From NCBI GenBank assembly GCA_003520425.1, contig DOUU01000140.1, forward strand, positions 38,055-47,448: a DNA stretch of 9,394 nucleotides, read 5' to 3'. Of this stretch, positions 6,276 to 9,394 are shown in pieces. The stretch comes from Deltaproteobacteria bacterium (GTDB lineage: Bacteria; Myxococcota_A; UBA9160). A model generated the notes under the pieces. It saw nothing but the letters and a program-made list of their open reading frames with translations, did no database searches and was not told the DNA's origin. Numbering within the stretch: position 1 is the first letter of the stretch; each line of letters begins with the position of its first letter. A program made the translations under genes and the position numbers.

Positions 6276-7508
6276 GTGAAGCTGCGTGCCGTGATCGCGG
6301 GTGTCGGAATGACAAAGTTCGGCAAGCACCCGGAGTCAGGTCTCAAAGCCTTGGGGGGCGAGGCCGTAAAGGTGGCCCTCTCCGACGCAGGGATCGACCT
6401 GCGGGAGCTCGAGGTGGCCTATGTCGGCAACGCCGCCGCCGGTCTGGTGACAGGACAGGAGTCAATCCGTGGCCAAGTGATCTTGCGCTCTCTCGGCATC
6501 GGGCGGATCCCCGTGGTCAACGTGGAAAACGCGTGCGCCAGTGCCTCGACGGCGCTGCAACAAGCCTGCGCGGCTGTTTCCGCGGGCCAATATGAGGTGG
6601 CGTTGGCCTTGGGAGTCGAGAAGCTCACGCATCCCGACAAGGCGAGGAGTTTCGCAGCATTTTCAGGCGCCGTCGATGTCGAAGCCCTTGCAGGCATCCT
6701 TGCGCAGCTGCGCCGCGCGGCCGAGGAGGGCGGCGCCCGCTCGGCGAGCACCGGTGCCGGCGAGAAGCGCTCGATGTTCATGGACCTTTACGCGGCTGCG
6801 GCTCGTGCGCATATGAAGCAATACGGCACGACTGTGGAGCAGTTCGCTGGAATCGTGGCGAAGAACTCCCACCACGGAAGCATGAATCCCCGTGCGCAGC
6901 TCTGCGAGAGGCTGAGCGTGGCCGATGTCTTGGCGGCACCCATGGTGGCTGAACCCCTGACGCGGCCGATGTGCTCCCCGATCGGTGACGGTGGGGCCGC
7001 CGCCGTGATTGTGAGCATGCGTCGGGCGCGCCAGCTCGGAATTCGTCGTCCTGTGCGCGTGATCTCGAGCGTGCTGCACTCAGGCTGGGACCATCGCGTG
7101 GAGGACGCAGGAACAGTAGAAGTCTGCGCTCGCGAGGCATACGAAGAGGCTGGGATCGGTCCGAACGAGCTCCATGTGATCGAGTGCCACGATGCGACCG
7201 CACCCGCCGAGCTGATGACCTATGAATCGCTCGGACTTTGTGGCAAGGGCGAGGGCGGGAAACTCGTGGACAGCCACGCGACCTGGCTCGGTGGCGCGAT
7301 TCCCGTGAATCCCTCCGGAGGCCTGCTGCGCAAAGGCCATCCCGTCGGTGCGACCGGTCTCGCACAGATCGTCGAGCTTACCGAGCAGTTGCGGGGGTGC
7401 TCGGGACCGCGACAGGTTCACCACGCAAAGGTCGGTCTTGCCCAAAACGGCGGTGGCAACATTGGAATCGATGCCGCCGCCATGTGCGTCACCATCCTCG
7501 CGGTGTGA
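6276..7508 (+). CDS. SCP2/SCP-x-type thiolase-like protein (lipid-transfer protein/thiolase family)
   Basis: Condensing-enzyme fold protein of 410 residues, expected to break or make a C-C bond next to a CoA thioester. The N-terminus VIAGVGMTKFG is typical of the SCP-x-type branch. The nucleophile is Cys87 in NVENACASAS. His305 lies in ECHDATAPAEL, where SCP2 thiolases usually have HDCF, and His355 is in RKGHPVGATG (352-361). Near the C-terminus QNGGGN (390-395) stands where classical thiolases have C-x-G. Thus neither usual location for the second acid/base cysteine carries one. SCP-x-type members include steroid side-chain thiolases and, with a DUF35 partner, retro-aldolases. No DUF35 gene is in the window, and keeping Cys87 argues for thiolase-type chemistry. 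It follows the nitroreductase gene by 66 bp and precedes the ligase by 14 bp, within the same presumed operon. The family is clear; the reaction is not settled. Confidence 0.9.
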   Translation: MKLRAVIAGVGMTKFGKHPESGLKALGGEAVKVALSDAGIDLRELEVAYVGNAAAGLVTGQESIRGQVILRSLGIGRIPVVNVENACASASTALQQACAAVSAGQYEVALALGVEKLTHPDKARSFAAFSGAVDVEALAGILAQLRRAAEEGGARSASTGAGEKRSMFMDLYAAAARAHMKQYGTTVEQFAGIVAKNSHHGSMNPRAQLCERLSVADVLAAPMVAEPLTRPMCSPIGDGGAAAVIVSMRRARQLGIRRPVRVISSVLHSGWDHRVEDAGTVEVCAREAYEEAGIGPNELHVIECHDATAPAELMTYESLGLCGKGEGGKLVDSHATWLGGAIPVNPSGGLLRKGHPVGATGLAQIVELTEQLRGCSGPRQVHHAKVGLAQNGGGNIGIDAAAMCVTILAV

Positions 7509-7522
7509 GTCGGGGCGAACCG

Positions 7523-9178
7523 ATGCGTACGCGCAGTGAGCTCCTCTTGACGGACTTGGTTTGGATCCGCGCCGAGAAGCATCCTGAGCTCGATGTGCTC
7601 ACGTTCGAACGAGATGAGAGACCGCCGGAGGTGCGTACCTACGCTGATCTGGTGCAGAACGCGAATCGCATCGCCGCTGCACTCGTGGCGCGTGGTCTTG
7701 CACGCGGTGAGCGGTTCGGTCTCATGCTCCGCAATCACCCGGAGTTTGTCGAGACGATGATCGCCGCCTCCACCGCGGCGTGTGTCTTCGTGCCGATCGA
7801 CCCCCGCATGCGCGGCGAGAAGCTGGCCTATGTGCTCCGCAACTCAGGCTGCCGAGGGATCGTGTGCGCGGACTACTGTCTTGGAGCGGTCCAGGACGTG
7901 CGGGCGGCCGTGCCTCAACTCGCGTGGGTGCTGGCCCTCGAGACAGGCGAGGACTGCAACTGTCTGCGCCTGGGCAGCGTCCCGGCTGTCGATTCGTTGT
8001 GCGAGGTGCTCTCGAAGCCTGTCCCGACCGTAGATGTCCGACTCGCAGGCCCGAGCGATCCACTGCAGATCATCTACACCTCAGGTACGACCGGCGATCC
8101 GAAGGGTGTCGTCTTCCCAAACCAGCGCTTTGGGGCCTTCGCACTCCTGGGCGGGCTTCTCGGCTATCGACCCGACGATAGGCCCTATACCGGGCTTTCC
8201 CTGACGCACGGGAACGCACAGGCCGTGACCCTCGGCCCATCGCTCCACATGGGGCTGCGGGCGGTCTTTAGTCGGCGGTTCACCAAATCGAGACTCTGGG
8301 ACGTCACCCGCCGTTTTGGCTGTACAACCTTCTCGATGCTCGGCGGCATGGCGACTGGAATCTACGCCGAGCCGCTCCGACCCGATGACTCCGATAACCC
8401 GGTGCGAGTGGTCGTGAGCGCTGGCATGCCGGCCGCGATCTGGGAGGGATTTGAGAAACGGTTCGGAGTGCAAGTCTTCGAATGGTACGGCGCCGTGGAA
8501 GGAGGGCTTGCCTTCAAGCCGATTGGAGTGGGACCTGTGGGAAGCTTCGGCAAGCCCGCGCCTGGGCTCGAGATGAAGATCGTCGAAGAGAATGGGAATG
8601 AATGCGGACCCGGTGTCGTGGGTGAGATCGTGTGCCGTCCCGCAAGCGGTGAGGATGCCAGCGTAGAGTATTTTGGCAATGAGGAGGCTTCACGTGCCAA
8701 GACCCGGGGCGGCTGGCTGCGCAGCGGCGACATGGGCCACCGGGACGTGGAGGGCTGGTTCTTCTTCGACTACCGCAAAGGCGGCGGGATCCGGCACAAC
8801 GGCGACTTCGTGAATCCGGGTTTTGTGGAGAAGGTGATTGCCGAGCAGCCTTGCGTCGCTGATGTCTTTGTGTACGGCGTGCCTGCACGTTCCGGATCAC
8901 CGGGAGAGAAGGACGTGGTAGCCGCGATCGTCCTGACGCCCCGTGCGGCCTTTGATCCTCAAGCAGTCTTCGCAGCATGCCGGCGCGGCCTTGAGCCAAA
9001 CTTTGTGCCCGCCTATCTGCAAGTCGTAGACGAGATCCCAAAGACGGCCTCCGAGAAACCACAGGAGCGGTTCTTGCTCGAGCGATTCAAGCCAGGAGGC
9101 CCGGTGATCTACACGGAGGCGTCCAGCGGCCCCGAACTCGCAGGCGAACTCGACCCTGCCTCGGTGGGTGCCCCCTGA
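7523..9178 (+). CDS. AMP-forming acyl-CoA ligase (AMP-binding family)
   Basis: Activates a carboxylic acid with ATP and CoA, through an acyl-adenylate, to an acyl-CoA. The 551 residues carry the family motifs: YTSGTTGDPKG (185-195, ATP-binding loop), WYGAVEG (321-327, in place of the usual YG-x-TE), GWLRSGDMG (397-405), the hinge FDYRKGGGIRHNGD (415-428) and C-terminal PKTASEKPQER (506-516) with the catalytic Lys probably Lys512. The last 30 residues or so have no motif. The hinge and the C-terminal SEKPQ resemble the crotonobetaine/carnitine-CoA ligase branch rather than long-chain FadD, as I recall that branch. The ATG at 7523 follows the thiolase stop by 14 bp with only a weak GGGG upstream, suggesting translational coupling. 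The frame stays open upstream to 7238 but overlaps the thiolase gene. As last gene of the operon it probably feeds the pathway. The acid is unknown. Confidence 0.92.
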   Translation: MRTRSELLLTDLVWIRAEKHPELDVLTFERDERPPEVRTYADLVQNANRIAAALVARGLARGERFGLMLRNHPEFVETMIAASTAACVFVPIDPRMRGEKLAYVLRNSGCRGIVCADYCLGAVQDVRAAVPQLAWVLALETGEDCNCLRLGSVPAVDSLCEVLSKPVPTVDVRLAGPSDPLQIIYTSGTTGDPKGVVFPNQRFGAFALLGGLLGYRPDDRPYTGLSLTHGNAQAVTLGPSLHMGLRAVFSRRFTKSRLWDVTRRFGCTTFSMLGGMATGIYAEPLRPDDSDNPVRVVVSAGMPAAIWEGFEKRFGVQVFEWYGAVEGGLAFKPIGVGPVGSFGKPAPGLEMKIVEENGNECGPGVVGEIVCRPASGEDASVEYFGNEEASRAKTRGGWLRSGDMGHRDVEGWFFFDYRKGGGIRHNGDFVNPGFVEKVIAEQPCVADVFVYGVPARSGSPGEKDVVAAIVLTPRAAFDPQAVFAACRRGLEPNFVPAYLQVVDEIPKTASEKPQERFLLERFKPGGPVIYTEASSGPELAGELDPASVGAP

Positions 9179-9306
9179 AGGGGTAAGGTGGCCCTGTACT
9201 GAAGGTCTGCAGATAGAGCTTCCGCAGGGGAACCGGCAGCACGACGTCACAAGAACGCCGGGAATGCCGATCGGCTGCCAAGGAATTCAGGCCACACGAC
9301 CCAAGA

Positions 9307-9322
9307 CATGACGGCGGTCATA
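9307..9322. promoter_or_regulatory. Crp/Fnr-type palindrome C (CATGAC-GGCG-GTCATA)
   Basis: CATGA, six bases, TCATA, one base from the TATGA-N6-TCATA of the other two copies, with GAC/GTC inner bases as in palindrome B. It lies 129 bp past the ligase stop and 72 bp from the window end, where no gene is complete. It probably serves a gene beginning outside the window. Confidence 0.5.
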
Positions 9323-9394
9323 CCTGAGGGGCTGTGAGGGGAGGTAGAGGCAGTAGACCGGGAGGCTCCATCGGCTTGTCTATTGAGTATGGGG

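Noticed and set aside
7238..7522. Upstream extension of the ligase frame
   Set aside because: It overlaps the thiolase coding region in another frame and is Arg-rich with no ligase motif; ATG at 7523 gives the expected N-terminus.
9171..9183. CCCC-CTGAA-GGGG hairpin over the ligase stop codon, as a terminator
   Set aside because: The stem is only 4 bp and no T-run follows; such pairs are common in this base composition.

Overview
The window is high-GC bacterial DNA with tightly packed genes and GTG as well as ATG starts. Its fatty acid and CoA gene content, together with a Crp/Fnr regulator and a hemerythrin, suggests a lipid- or organic-acid-degrading bacterium of a high-GC lineage such as Proteobacteria, Myxococcota or a relative. 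The sequence alone does not fix the taxon, and no rRNA, tRNA, CRISPR or insertion sequence is visible.

Layout. Positions 1-296 hold nothing I recognise. Positions 297-590 carry the decayed N-terminal piece of a cation-transporting P-type ATPase, readable only by changing frame at least three times. A Crp/Fnr-type regulator (793-1476, minus strand) is transcribed away from a hemerythrin-domain protein (1570-2004, plus strand). A gene-free stretch (2005-2480) follows, with a hairpin, a Crp-like palindrome and a 12-bp tandem repeat. Then comes a WS/DGAT-type acyltransferase (2481-3932). After a 258-bp gap with a second palindrome comes a probable four-gene operon: acyl-CoA dehydrogenase, nitroreductase-family flavoprotein, SCP2/SCP-x-type thiolase-like protein and AMP-forming acyl-CoA ligase (4191-9178, gaps of 24, 66 and 14 bp). 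The last 216 bp carry a third palindrome and no complete gene.

How it may work together. The ligase would activate a carboxylic acid to its CoA ester. The dehydrogenase would introduce a double bond, the nitroreductase-family protein would perform an unassigned flavin redox step, and the thiolase-like protein would act on a C-C bond. The WS/DGAT enzyme would store acyl-CoA as wax ester or triacylglycerol. The dehydrogenase and the thiolase-like protein both depart from textbook active sites, so the substrate may be unusual.

The most interesting signal is regulatory. Three 16-bp palindromes of form YATGAS-N4-GTCATA (2224, 4130, 9307) have the 5-N6-5 geometry of Crp/Fnr sites. The recognition helix of the regulator encoded here lacks the CRP arginine that reads the second base of TGTGA but keeps the Glu and Arg that read the fourth, which fits TATGA. 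I infer a local regulon joining lipid storage and acyl-CoA catabolism to a redox- or gas-linked Crp/Fnr regulator. The set (triacylglycerol synthase, nitroreductase, cation ATPase remnant, hemerythrin) loosely resembles the hypoxia/dormancy regulon of mycobacteria, but that is only an analogy.
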